Below, piece by piece: positions 1 to 10,659 of a DNA stretch of 56,320 nucleotides. Made by a program: the position numbers and the translations under genes. The notes beneath the pieces were generated by a model. It searched no databases, was not told the DNA's origin, and was given only the letters and a program-made list of their open reading frames with translations. The stretch's first letter is position 1. Each line of letters begins with the position of its first letter. Source of the DNA: Myxococcales bacterium (GTDB lineage: Bacteria > Myxococcota_A > UBA796 > GCA-2862545); NCBI GenBank assembly GCA_019634415.1, contig JAHQVJ010000199.1, positions 1-56,320 of the forward strand. Reading direction: 5' to 3'.

Positions 1-1
1 C

Positions 2-1363
2 GGTGTCACACTCACCCACGGGGCCGCCGTACTCCGCGGCGTTCGCAAGGAGTACCTGGTCGAGCCCGACGAGCAGGCAATGGCCGAGGCGGCCCATCGG
101 CGCCTCGGGTGGGTGGCGCAGGCGCGGGCCATCGCCTGGCCCGAGTCCTCACCCCAGACCGTGGAGGACGTGCTGGAGCTGGCCGTCGCGGCCTCGATCC
201 CAGAAGCGGTGGCGGTGGGCGAGGGAGTGGAGGCGGCACTGGCCTCCCTCGACGCGTTCACGCGTCCGGTGTGGCCAAGGGAGATCGCCTCTTGGGAGCG
301 CCACCACGCCGGTGTGATGGTGGGTGTGGGCCTCGGCGTGCTCGATGCGCCGGATGGAACGGTGATCGTCGACGTGCCCTGGCTCGGCTCCCCTGCGTGG
401 GAGGCGGACGTTCGCCAGCGCGATCAGGTGATGGCCGTCGACGACGTGAGCGTGGCCGATCTCGACCCACCACGCGCTGCGAGCGTCCAGCGCTTGCTGG
501 CGGGCGAGCCCGGGAGCACCGTCGAGGTGACGCTGGCTCGACCGGGGGCCTCAGCAGCACACGCCGTCCACATCGAGCGTGGACCCTGGCCCGAGCAGAC
601 GGTCACGGGCTTTGCCCGCCACACCGACAACACCTGGAGCCCCTGGCTGGACGAGGACGCCGGCATCGCATTCGTGCGCATCTCCGCCTTCCGACCCAGC
701 ACCCACCACGACTTCGACGCTCTGCTGGCCGACCTCACGCCACGCGCACTGATCCTCGACCTCAGGGGGAACCCCGGAGGCGACGTCAACGCGGCCGCCC
801 ACGTCACCGACCGCTTCGTCGCAGACGGCATCGTGGCGGATCTGGTGGGCCGCGCCATCGAGCCGCCCGAGCTGGCCGACGGAGAGGTGTCGTGGAACAC
901 CGCCCTGCCCGGCAATCACCTGGAGGCCGTGGGCGAGCTGGTGGTCTTGATCGACGAGGACACCGCGTCGGCGGCGGAGCTCGTGGCCGGCGCCCTCCGC
1001 GAGCGTCGAGGCGCCATCCTCGTGGGAGCGGAGTCCGTGGGCAAGGGCCTGTCCCAGGGGCTCCGGACCGACGAGGGGGCGGGGGTGGCGTGGCAGGTGA
1101 CGACGGGCACCTGGACGCTACCGAGCGGCACTCCCCTCGAGACGCCACAGGGCCCCAGCGGCCTCGTCCCCGACCGCACGGTGGCCTTGAGCGCAGCCGA
1201 AGGGTTTCAGGTGTCGGTGCTCCGCCGCCAGCGAGAGCAGCTGGTGACGCACCGCGACGGCACCCCCGTGGCGTACCTCGGCGAGGTGGGCCGGCCGGAG
1301 CTGCCCACCCTGCCCGCAGATCCGCAGATCGCCACGGCCGTCATGCTCCTCACGGAGCCGTGA
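2..1363 (+). CDS. S41-family C-terminal processing protease with PDZ domain (5' end outside window)
   Basis: The frame is open to the first base, so the start lies upstream and 453 residues are visible. Numbering from the internal Met at base 80, a PDZ-like segment spans about residues 80-170 and a tail-specific protease core spans 190-370. The core has the family's LDLRGNPGG signature (227-235), the nucleophile region TASAAE with its single Ser297, and the Lys322/Gln326 pair in GKGLSQ. Ser-Lys dyad proteases of this type cleave C-terminal tails of envelope proteins or propeptides. No export signal can be judged because the N-terminus is missing. The gene ends tail-to-tail with the sulfatase-like gene, overlapping it by 14 bases. 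Family assignment is firm; the substrate is unknown. Confidence 0.88.
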   Translation, partial: GVTLTHGAAVLRGVRKEYLVEPDEQAMAEAAHRRLGWVAQARAIAWPESSPQTVEDVLELAVAASIPEAVAVGEGVEAALASLDAFTRPVWPREIASWERHHAGVMVGVGLGVLDAPDGTVIVDVPWLGSPAWEADVRQRDQVMAVDDVSVADLDPPRAASVQRLLAGEPGSTVEVTLARPGASAAHAVHIERGPWPEQTVTGFARHTDNTWSPWLDEDAGIAFVRISAFRPSTHHDFDALLADLTPRALILDLRGNPGGDVNAAAHVTDRFVADGIVADLVGRAIEPPELADGEVSWNTALPGNHLEAVGELVVLIDEDTASAAELVAGALRERRGAILVGAESVGKGLSQGLRTDEGAGVAWQVTTGTWTLPSGTPLETPQGPSGLVPDRTVALSAAEGFQVSVLRRQREQLVTHRDGTPVAYLGEVGRPELPTLPADPQIATAVMLLTEP

Positions 1364-3257
1364 CGGCCCCCAGCTGATCCGGCGTGCGGGGCACCCGTCG
1401 CCGAGCCGCCTCCAGCTCCTCGGCATACGCCTCCACCAGCTCGGGAACCGAGGTCTCGCAGCGCGACTCGCTCGTGCCGTACAGGTTGTCGCTCTCCGTC
1501 GGATCCTTGAGCAGGTCGAAGAACTGGAACGGCGGCATCCCCGAGCGATTCTCGTGGTGCGCACGCACGTACTTGTAGCCCCGACGCCGCACGCTCCGCA
1601 CCGGCGACCCGTCCACCACCACCTCGGAGATCGCCAGCCGATCATGCGGGTGCTCGTGCAGCTGGCACTGGGTGGGCTTGCGGCGCCGGAAGGGGGTCCG
1701 TCGCGACAGCTCGCGCGCCAGATCGGTGCCCTGGCTCCCCGCGGGCACCCCGATCCCTTGAGCCGTCAACGCCGTGGCACACGCATCGAGGGTGCGCACC
1801 TGCCAGGGGATCCTGCGATTCACAAACTTCTTCCCCGGCATCTTCACCACGAGGGGCACCCGGACCACCTCGTCGAACAGGGACGTCTTCGTCCACCACT
1901 GCCCGCGGTTCCCCAAGGACTCCCCGTAGTCCGCCGTGAGCACGATCAGCGTCTCGGGGTACTCCCCCCGCTTCCGCAGCCAGCTCATGAAGGAGCCCAG
2001 CTCGGCATCGGCATGGGCGATCTCGTTTCGATAGAGCGCCCTTAGCAGGCTGGCCCGAGCATCGTCGGGCAGGCCGTCTGCCGCCCCGTGGGCATCACCG
2101 TTGTAGCGGGCCGACCCACCCCCCTCCCGAAGGTAGGGATGCTCGAAGTACGGCTGATACCCCTCGGCGAGGTGGATCACCAAGGACCACGGCTGATCCT
2201 CGTGGGACTGGATGAACCCCTTGGCCTGCTCGAGCACGGTCTCGGCTGGCTGGTAGTGCGACGTGACCTGGCGCTTGGGACGCAGGAACGGGTCCACCAC
2301 CGAGCGCATGATGGGGTACCACGACAGCCAGTGCGCCGTCTCGGAGGCGGCGAGGGGATAGCGCGGGGCCGCGTAGCGGAACGCATCGAAGCCTTGGTTG
2401 ACCCCCATGCGGGTCGACATGGACGGGTGGTTCATCAGGGCCCCAGTGACCACTCCAGCGGCCCGCTGTGCCTCGAAGCACGTCTGGACCTCGGGCCGGA
2501 GCACGTCGGCGGCCCCCAGCACCTTGTGGTGGGAGGGCTCCAGTCCAGTGAGCAGCGAGACCATGGCGGGACCCGTGGCGGCGGACGCCGAGATCGCTTG
2601 CTGGAATGTCACGCCGTCCTTGGCCAGGGCATGGATGTAGGGCGTGGATTTCTCGCCCACCACGTCTGAACGCAGGGCCCCCATCACGATGAACAACGTG
2701 TTCGGAATCTGACCTTCTTCCTTGCCAGATATCGGAAGCGACACAGGTACTTGCATCACGTCACGGTAGCTGTCACGAATTCGCAGCAGGCCCGAGAGCG
2801 TCAACAGCACCAGGACGGCCAACATCGCTCCGCCCACGCGCTCGGAGTGCTCGGCGAACACGGCCGGCCCCAACGCGAGCAAGAGCCCATTCGCGCTGGC
2901 CAAGAACAGGAACTGCACCCCGGGAGCGGCCTCCAGCCGCATGGCCCCTTCGAGGATGGCACGCACCTCGTGCAGGCCGAGCATCCCCGCCGACAGCACC
3001 GTAAACGTCACCGCAGCCGCGATCCCCCAGCCGAGGCCGGCGGGCCGCCGATCATCGGGCACGGCGCTCAAGGCCATCCCCACCATGCCCCCGAGGACCA
3101 GCCCGATGAGGCCGTAGAGCACGCCACCGTAGAGAGGTGCGAGCAGATCGGGAGCGCCTCGTCGTACCAAGAGGAAGAGGCCCTCGGCCACACCGATGAC
3201 GGTACCCACGAGCACGCCGCCCGCGACGCTATGAAGGGCTTCCTTCAGCGACGTCAC
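1350..3257 (-). CDS. Membrane-anchored sulfatase-fold (alkaline phosphatase superfamily) protein with eroded active site
   Basis: About 635 residues. I chose the GTG at 3257 because GGGGAG lies 7 bases upstream; the frame stays open to a TTG at 3311. Residues 1-165 hold several hydrophobic segments (likely four or five TM helices), followed by a periplasmic sulfatase-like domain. The fold shows in the SLLTG motif near 234 and the LTADYGE motif near 440-446. Catalytic positions look degenerate. The Cys of the sulfatase CxPxR motif is Thr228 and its Arg is Met232. The first metal-ligand Asp before LRSD is Gly193. The usual DHGE is DYGE, and the GEHG that follows is GNRG. A Thr at the nucleophile position also occurs in LtaS-like phosphoglycerol transferases, but the metal ligands should then be intact. 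It may be an inactive or binding protein. Confidence 0.78.
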   Translation of the reverse strand: MTSLKEALHSVAGGVLVGTVIGVAEGLFLLVRRGAPDLLAPLYGGVLYGLIGLVLGGMVGMALSAVPDDRRPAGLGWGIAAAVTFTVLSAGMLGLHEVRAILEGAMRLEAAPGVQFLFLASANGLLLALGPAVFAEHSERVGGAMLAVLVLLTLSGLLRIRDSYRDVMQVPVSLPISGKEEGQIPNTLFIVMGALRSDVVGEKSTPYIHALAKDGVTFQQAISASAATGPAMVSLLTGLEPSHHKVLGAADVLRPEVQTCFEAQRAAGVVTGALMNHPSMSTRMGVNQGFDAFRYAAPRYPLAASETAHWLSWYPIMRSVVDPFLRPKRQVTSHYQPAETVLEQAKGFIQSHEDQPWSLVIHLAEGYQPYFEHPYLREGGGSARYNGDAHGAADGLPDDARASLLRALYRNEIAHADAELGSFMSWLRKRGEYPETLIVLTADYGESLGNRGQWWTKTSLFDEVVRVPLVVKMPGKKFVNRRIPWQVRTLDACATALTAQGIGVPAGSQGTDLARELSRRTPFRRRKPTQCQLHEHPHDRLAISEVVVDGSPVRSVRRRGYKYVRAHHENRSGMPPFQFFDLLKDPTESDNLYGTSESRCETSVPELVEAYAEELEAARRRVPRTPDQLGAVTAP

Positions 3258-3394
3258 TACCGTACTCCCCACCGTGACAACAAGCTTCACATGGGGACTC
3301 CGACATAGCAAGGCTGCAACTGTTCCCGAGAAAAGATCGAAAAGGCATTACCCATCGCAGCATCGCCGAGCATACGGACCCGCGCCCGCGAGGA

Positions 3395-3958
3395 TCAGCC
3401 GATCTGGCTCAGGAGGAGACGGAACGCCACCTGGCGATGGTCGACGTCTGCCCGCACATCGGCAGGGATCTCCGACAACGGATGCGCATGCCCCCTCGGC
3501 ACGAAGCACGGATTGAAGCCCGCCCGCCCCTGCCCCACCGCCTGGGGAACGGTGCCGTGCACCACCCCAGTCGCTGCCACCCAGCTCCCATCGGGCAAGG
3601 CCAGGGCCACGCCGCACCGGAAGGTGGCCGGGCTCCCCGCAGCCAGCTCCACGAGACGCCGACGGGCCGCCGCCCAGCCTCCCACCGCCATCGCCCAGCG
3701 CTTCGCACGGAGCCCAGGCGCTCCCTGCAGCGCCTCCACCTCGAACGCCACGTCGTCGCCCAGGGCCGGCAGGTGGTGCGAGCCCGAGGCAGACACCGCC
3801 TTGAGCACGGCGTTGTCCTGCACGGTCGTGCCCGTCTCCTCCACCTCCGCCAGGTCACGGACGACGGCTGCGATCCCGTGGGCACCGAGGATCTCCGTCC
3901 ACTCCAGCACCTTTCCCTCGTTGCCGGTGGCGAGCAGCACCTCGGGAGGCAGGCTCAC
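3395..3958 (-). CDS. rdgB: RdgB/HAM1-family non-canonical purine NTP pyrophosphatase
   Basis: 187 residues, close to the family norm of about 190-200. Enzymes of this family hydrolyse dITP, ITP and XTP to monophosphates and so cleanse the nucleotide pool. The N-terminal LLATGNEGK matches the substrate-binding motif. LGDDVAFEVEAL aligns with the usual ADDSGLEVDAL, keeping both acidic residues but replacing Ser-Gly with Val-Ala. FNPCFVP and the later DHR match the conserved C-terminal motifs. The start is a GTG at 3958 whose last two bases lie inside the TGA stop of folE (GTGA overlap), so translation is probably coupled to folE. The frame stays open further upstream, but that part is antisense-like sequence inside folE. 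The protein is divergent but complete. Confidence 0.85.
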   Translation of the reverse strand: MSLPPEVLLATGNEGKVLEWTEILGAHGIAAVVRDLAEVEETGTTVQDNAVLKAVSASGSHHLPALGDDVAFEVEALQGAPGLRAKRWAMAVGGWAAARRRLVELAAGSPATFRCGVALALPDGSWVAATGVVHGTVPQAVGQGRAGFNPCFVPRGHAHPLSEIPADVRADVDHRQVAFRLLLSQIG

Positions 3959-4530
3959 GCAGAGCCGATCATCGAGAGGAACTCCCGCCGCGTGCTCGCG
4001 TTGTCGCGGAACTCGCCGAGCAGGCAGCTCGTCATCATCGTCACGCCCGTCTTGCGGACCCCTCGACTGGTCATGCACTGGTGACTGGCCTGGATCACCA
4101 CGCCCACCCCACGAGGCTGCAGCACCTCGGCGATCACGTCGGCCACCTGGCGCGTCAGCTTCTCCTGGATCTGCAGACGCTTGGCGAACACATCCAGCAC
4201 CCGGGCCAGCTTGCTGATCCCCACCACCCGCCGGTTCGGCAGGTAGCCCACGTGGGCCACCCCGACGAAGGGGACCATGTGGTGCTCGCAGTGACTCTCC
4301 AGGGCGATGTCTCGCAGCACCACCATCTCGTCGTAGCCATCCACCTCCTCGAAGGTGCGCGACAGGAACTCCCGCGGATCCTGGTCGTACCCGGCGAAGA
4401 ACTCACGATAGGCGCTGACCACCCGACGGGGGGTGTCCACCAGCCCCTCGCGGTCGGGATCGTCGCCCGCCCATCGAATCAAGGTCTTCACGGCCTGCTT
4501 GGCCTCGTCCTCCGTGGGTCGCCCCGACAT
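3955..4530 (-). CDS. folE: GTP cyclohydrolase I
   Basis: 191 residues. Converts GTP to 7,8-dihydroneopterin triphosphate, the first step of tetrahydrofolate/pterin synthesis, as a cytoplasmic homodecamer. Diagnostic motifs are LESHCEHHMVPF (zinc-binding Cys-His-His region), GISKLARVLDVFAKRLQ, and QASHQCMTSRGVRK, which carries the second zinc-ligand Cys. Two ATGs (4536 and 4530) follow a GGAGG. I favour 4530 because its spacing is 9 bases rather than 3; a further in-frame start exists at 4578. rdgB starts inside the folE stop codon, so a GTP-consuming enzyme and a purine-pool sanitiser form a two-gene operon. Confidence 0.95.
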   Translation of the reverse strand: MSGRPTEDEAKQAVKTLIRWAGDDPDREGLVDTPRRVVSAYREFFAGYDQDPREFLSRTFEEVDGYDEMVVLRDIALESHCEHHMVPFVGVAHVGYLPNRRVVGISKLARVLDVFAKRLQIQEKLTRQVADVIAEVLQPRGVGVVIQASHQCMTSRGVRKTGVTMMTSCLLGEFRDNASTRREFLSMIGSA

Positions 4531-4580
4531 CTGCATGCTCCTCCGAGGTGCGCTCGTAACAATGGCTGGGAGGGACACCG

Positions 4581-5043
4581 ATGGGATCCACAGCGATGGA
4601 GGCGGCCAGCAGCCTGGGACTCCGGTTCAACGGGGGAGACCAGATGCTCGGCGAAGTCGGTGGCGTGGTGGTACGGCTGTGGCTGTCGGACCGTGGAGCA
4701 CGCCGCATCGCCGCAGAGATCGCGGTGCAGCACTTCGACGAGACGCTGTCGAACGCGGACGTGCTGCGCGGAGGGGGCCCGTGGAGGTGAGCGAAGCAGC
4801 CGCCTGGCCGACGTGGTGCTCGATGGTCGCCTGGTGATCACGGGCGACGAGCAGGTGCACGAGCTGTTGACCCGCGACGCCGTGAGGGGACCGCTGCTCC
4901 AGGTCCTCCACGTGCACTCGGGCCAGGTGAACGACCGCAGCGTCCACGCCTTCGCGCCATCCGCCCTGGACACCTCCGCCGTGCGGAACGCTCTGATCGA
5001 CGCATGCGACCTCGCGCACGCCCTGCGCGGCGCTCCGGGCTGA
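4581..5043 (+). pseudogene. Hypothetical protein, split by a +1 frameshift in a G run
   Basis: The first frame starts at the ATG at 4581, or the in-frame ATG at 4596, and ends at a TGA at 4788-4790. The continuation is in the frame one base later and reads SRLADVVLDGRLVITGDEQV up to a stop at 5041-5043. Deleting one G from the run of five at 4773-4777 restores a single open frame of about 150 codons. The joined product resembles small cytoplasmic proteins of unknown function common in this lineage, with a beta-rich first half, an acidic GDE segment and a helical end (resemblance only). It is divergent from folE and precedes glgP. A sequencing error would explain it as well as a true mutation. 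Confidence 0.5.
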
Positions 5044-5098
5044 GTCCACTTGCGCGATGGCCAGTCGGGAATACCGGACCGACACCCGGAGGCCCACG

Positions 5099-7562
<2,464 letters not shown>

Positions 7563-7585
<23 letters not shown>

Positions 7586-8429
7586 GACCTTCCTGGGCGG
7601 TGGAGGCCACCAGTCGGCCCTGCCGATCGTAGAAGCGCCCCAGCACCAACCCCCGCGCGCCCGTGGCATTGGGGGACTCGATCACGTGCAGTAGCCACTC
7701 GTCGAAGCGAAAGGGGCGGTGGAACCACATGGCGTGATCCAGCGAGGCCATCTGCAGCCCAGGCTGGAACAAGGTCTTGCCGTGGGGGTACAGCGCCGTG
7801 GTCAGGAAGTGGAAGTCGCTGGCGTAGGCCAGCAGGTAGCGATGCAGCCGCTCGTCGTCGACCAGCGGATCCACGGCGCGGTACCACACCTGCTTGCGCG
7901 GCGGCGCGGCTCGCGGCGCGAAGGGGTTCATGGGGTTCACCACCCGCGCCTCGATGGGCCGCTCGGCCAGGGCACGCTTGCGCATCCGCTCGGGGATCCG
8001 GTCGGCGACGGCCCTCGCCAGCTCTTGCTCCGAGGCCAGCTCCTCGGGAGCGGGCACGTCCAGATCGAGGTCCATCTGGTGGTCCATGCCCTCCTCGCTC
8101 ACCTGGAACGACGCCGACATGTTGAAGATGGCCCGCCCCCCTTGGATCGCCACGACGCGCCGCGTGGTGAAGGAGCGACCGTTGCGGATCCGGTCCACTT
8201 CATAGACGACGGGTGCGGAGGCGTCTCCTTGGCGCAGGAAGTAGCCGTGTAGTGAATGCACGGATCGTTCCTCGGGAACCGTCTGAGCGGCCGCCGAGAG
8301 CGCCTGACCGAGGACCTGCCCTCCAAAGATGGCCCCCCATCCCAGATCCTGGCTTTGGCCGCGAAAGAGATCGGCCTCGATGCGCTCGAGGGTGAGAAGC
8401 TCCACCAGCTGGGCGAGAACGGGTCTCAT
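7563..8429 (-). CDS. tesB: Acyl-CoA thioesterase II (double hotdog)
   Basis: 288 residues, matching E. coli TesB (286). Hydrolyses acyl-CoA to free fatty acid and CoA in the cytoplasm. Two hotdog domains lie at about 1-115 and 155-286. The catalytic triad positions of TesB are all recognisable: Asp205 in YASDFHFL, Ser229 (Thr in E. coli) in SLDHAMWFHRPF, and Gln279 in ASTAQEGLMR. The ATG at 8429 has AGGG about 5 bases upstream. It is transcribed divergently from the next gene with 77 bases between them and convergently with glgP. Confidence 0.95.
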
Positions 8430-8506
8430 GTGGCCCTCCAGGCATCGCTGCTAACGTTGCGGTAGGATTTCCGTGCGGGAGCCACTAGGTTGGGCGCGGA
8501 GCGCCG

Positions 8507-9805
8507 ATGAGCAGATACGTGTCCTACGACGACGAGCGAACGCCGAGATCATCGGGCCAAGGCTGGCCCGAGGAGCGGACGCCTCAGGTGCGCCGGGACC
8601 ATCGAGCCATGGCGTCCCGGAGCGGCGGACGGGCTCCTCGCTCTGCACGAGCTCCACAGGGTTACGACGAGCCTCCCTACCCTCCTCCGGTGCAGGTCAG
8701 CCACGTGGCTGCGCCACAGGATCGCCTGGAGCCCGTACCGCCGGTGTCTGCCTTCCGACATCAAGCAGCCCTCACCACGGTCCCGAAGCGGGATGCGAAG
8801 CGCCGACGCTCGGGTCCCTCGGGGCTGTGGGTGGCGGTGATGGCCGGCGGAGCCACCGTCGCGGTGCTCGGCGTGGGCACGCTGGTGGTGGTGGCGGTGC
8901 TCGCGCTGACGATGTGGGAGCCGACCCCTCGGGCGACCTCCTCCTCTTCCTCCACCTCGCCCGCCGTCGCCGTCGCCGTCGCCCCCGAACCCCGTGCGCC
9001 GCTGGTCTTCGACGACCCCATCGACCAGATGATCGCCGACCTCAAGGCGGAGCGTGCCGCCGCCGCCGCACGTCCGAAGGTCTCGGCTCCCGCATCGCCG
9101 AGCGCCGACGTGTACATCGAGGCCCTCACCATCTACGCCGCCGATCTGTGGGCCTGGGCGACCCAGGCCACGAGCGAGGGCACGGCGGACGACGGCCTCG
9201 TTCCGGCCTCGAGCCCCGGCACGCCCCGGGCCGTGGCGCCCATGCCGATGCCACCGCCCCCCGCTGCGGCCCCGGAGCCCGTGCCCGAGGCAGCCGTCGC
9301 TGCGGCGACCCTGGAGCACGATCCGCTGTTCAACCCTGCTCCCGCGCAGGAACGGAGCGTGCCCGCTCCAATGCCCGTGGCCATGACGCCACCACCGGTG
9401 GCCGCCCCCAAGCCCCAGCCGATTCCGGCGGGCCCCATCGAGCTGTCCGACGACGATGCCGTGGACGTGCAGCTCGAAGACGAGGCCGCCGAGGTAGCGG
9501 ATCTCTTCATCGCGCCGGGCACCGACGAGGAAGCTCCCATCGGCGAGGGACTGGACGACCTCGAGGCGCTCCAGACCGTCCTGGTGGACATCCGGCTCGA
9601 CAAAGCCAGCAACGTGCCGATCGAGGTCGACGGCAAGGCCATGGGCACGGCGCCGGGCATGTTCCAGCTGGCCCCGGGCTGGCACACCATCGCGCTGCAC
9701 AACCGGGGCTCCACCTCCACCTTCCGCCTCGAAGCCAACGCCGATCCCGACGAGTGGTGCTTCGAGAGCCGAGGGCGTCAGTTCCGCGTGTCCCGCTGCC
9801 GCTGA
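8507..9805 (+). CDS. Single-pass membrane protein with Ala/Pro-rich linker and PEGA-like C-terminus
   Basis: 432 residues of unknown function. Residues 1-106 are hydrophilic, rich in Arg, Pro and Gln, and probably cytoplasmic. Residues 107-135 form one strong TM helix. Residues 140-350 are a low-complexity Ala/Pro/Val linker of the type that spans the periplasm. The last 75 residues (VPIEVDGKAMGTAPGMF and onward) resemble a PEGA-type beta domain ending in two Cys (inference). GGAG stands 5 bases before the ATG. The shape recalls energy-transducer or gliding-motility scaffold proteins of myxobacteria, but nothing specific supports that. The 3' end overlaps the convergent epimerase gene by 28 bases. 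Confidence 0.72.
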   Translation: MSRYVSYDDERTPRSSGQGWPEERTPQVRRDHRAMASRSGGRAPRSARAPQGYDEPPYPPPVQVSHVAAPQDRLEPVPPVSAFRHQAALTTVPKRDAKRRRSGPSGLWVAVMAGGATVAVLGVGTLVVVAVLALTMWEPTPRATSSSSSTSPAVAVAVAPEPRAPLVFDDPIDQMIADLKAERAAAAARPKVSAPASPSADVYIEALTIYAADLWAWATQATSEGTADDGLVPASSPGTPRAVAPMPMPPPPAAAPEPVPEAAVAAATLEHDPLFNPAPAQERSVPAPMPVAMTPPPVAAPKPQPIPAGPIELSDDDAVDVQLEDEAAEVADLFIAPGTDEEAPIGEGLDDLEALQTVLVDIRLDKASNVPIEVDGKAMGTAPGMFQLAPGWHTIALHNRGSTSTFRLEANADPDEWCFESRGRQFRVSRCR

Positions 9806-10659
9806 TCGCGTAGGTCCCCGGCAAGCTCGACCAGCCCATCCTCGAGTGCGGTGGACGGACGCCAGCCGACCTCGGTGGATGCACGACTCGGATCCCCCAC
9901 GAACCGCGACACGTCGTAGGTGCGCGGGGGAGCCTCCCGCGTGTGGCCGCCACCGCCTGCCCCCATCGCCAGCCGAGCGAGCTCCGCCAGCGTGGTGCCG
10001 CGCCCGCTCGCCAGGTGCATGGGTCGGAGCCGCCGCCCCTCGTGCAGCGACTCCACCGACGCCACCAGCGCCCTGGCCACGTCACGAACGTGCGTGAAGT
10101 CGAAGAGGTGGCCCCTCCCCTCCACGCGAAGCTCGGCATCTGCGCACGCCGCGCGAACGAACGCAGGGATGACGCGGTCGGGGTGATCGAGCACGTCCCC
10201 GTACACGTTGCACAGACGCACCACCGCGCCGCGGCCGCCCAGCTCCCCCACCATCTGCTCCCCCGCGACCTTGGTGCGCGCATACACGTTGAGCGGCTCG
10301 AGCGGTGCGTCCTCGCTCACCGGGAGCGCATCTGGCTCGCCGTACACCTCTCGGCTCGACGCGAACAGCACGAAGGGCTGGGTCGCCGCCGAGCGCACCT
10401 CCTGCATCACCGTGTGGGTTCCGCCCTCGTTCACCGAGCGACAGCGATCGGGATCCGTCTGCCCCCACGCCACCCGCGACACCGCCGCCAGGTGCACCAC
10501 GCCGTCACAACCCGACAGCGCCGCACGCACCGACGCGGAATCTCTCACGTCGGAGCCGTCGACCAGATCGAAGGGAACGGTCGTGTGGCCCGCGCGCTCC
10601 AGCGCAGGCAGCAGCGCTCGACCCACCAACCCCGAGCTGCCCGTCACCAGCACCTTCAC
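9778..10659 (-). CDS. NAD-dependent epimerase/dehydratase (extended SDR, sugar nucleotide type)
   Basis: 293 residues. The Rossmann signature is TGSSGLVG (Gly7, Gly10, Gly13). The catalytic YxxxK is Tyr126-Lys130, with the active-site Ser at 101/102 in ASSREVYGE. FDFTHVRDVARA is typical of UDP-glucose 4-epimerase-like SDRs, which act on nucleotide sugars in the cytoplasm. The frame extends about 240 codons upstream, but that part is antisense to pyrB. The true start is the GTG at 10659, sharing GTGA with the pyrB stop. It is therefore translationally coupled to the carbamoyltransferase, an unusual partnership. The exact substrate cannot be read from sequence. Confidence 0.88.
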   Translation of the reverse strand: MKVLVTGSSGLVGRALLPALERAGHTTVPFDLVDGSDVRDSASVRAALSGCDGVVHLAAVSRVAWGQTDPDRCRSVNEGGTHTVMQEVRSAATQPFVLFASSREVYGEPDALPVSEDAPLEPLNVYARTKVAGEQMVGELGGRGAVVRLCNVYGDVLDHPDRVIPAFVRAACADAELRVEGRGHLFDFTHVRDVARALVASVESLHEGRRLRPMHLASGRGTTLAELARLAMGAGGGGHTREAPPRTYDVSRFVGDPSRASTEVGWRPSTALEDGLVELAGDLRDQRQRDTRN

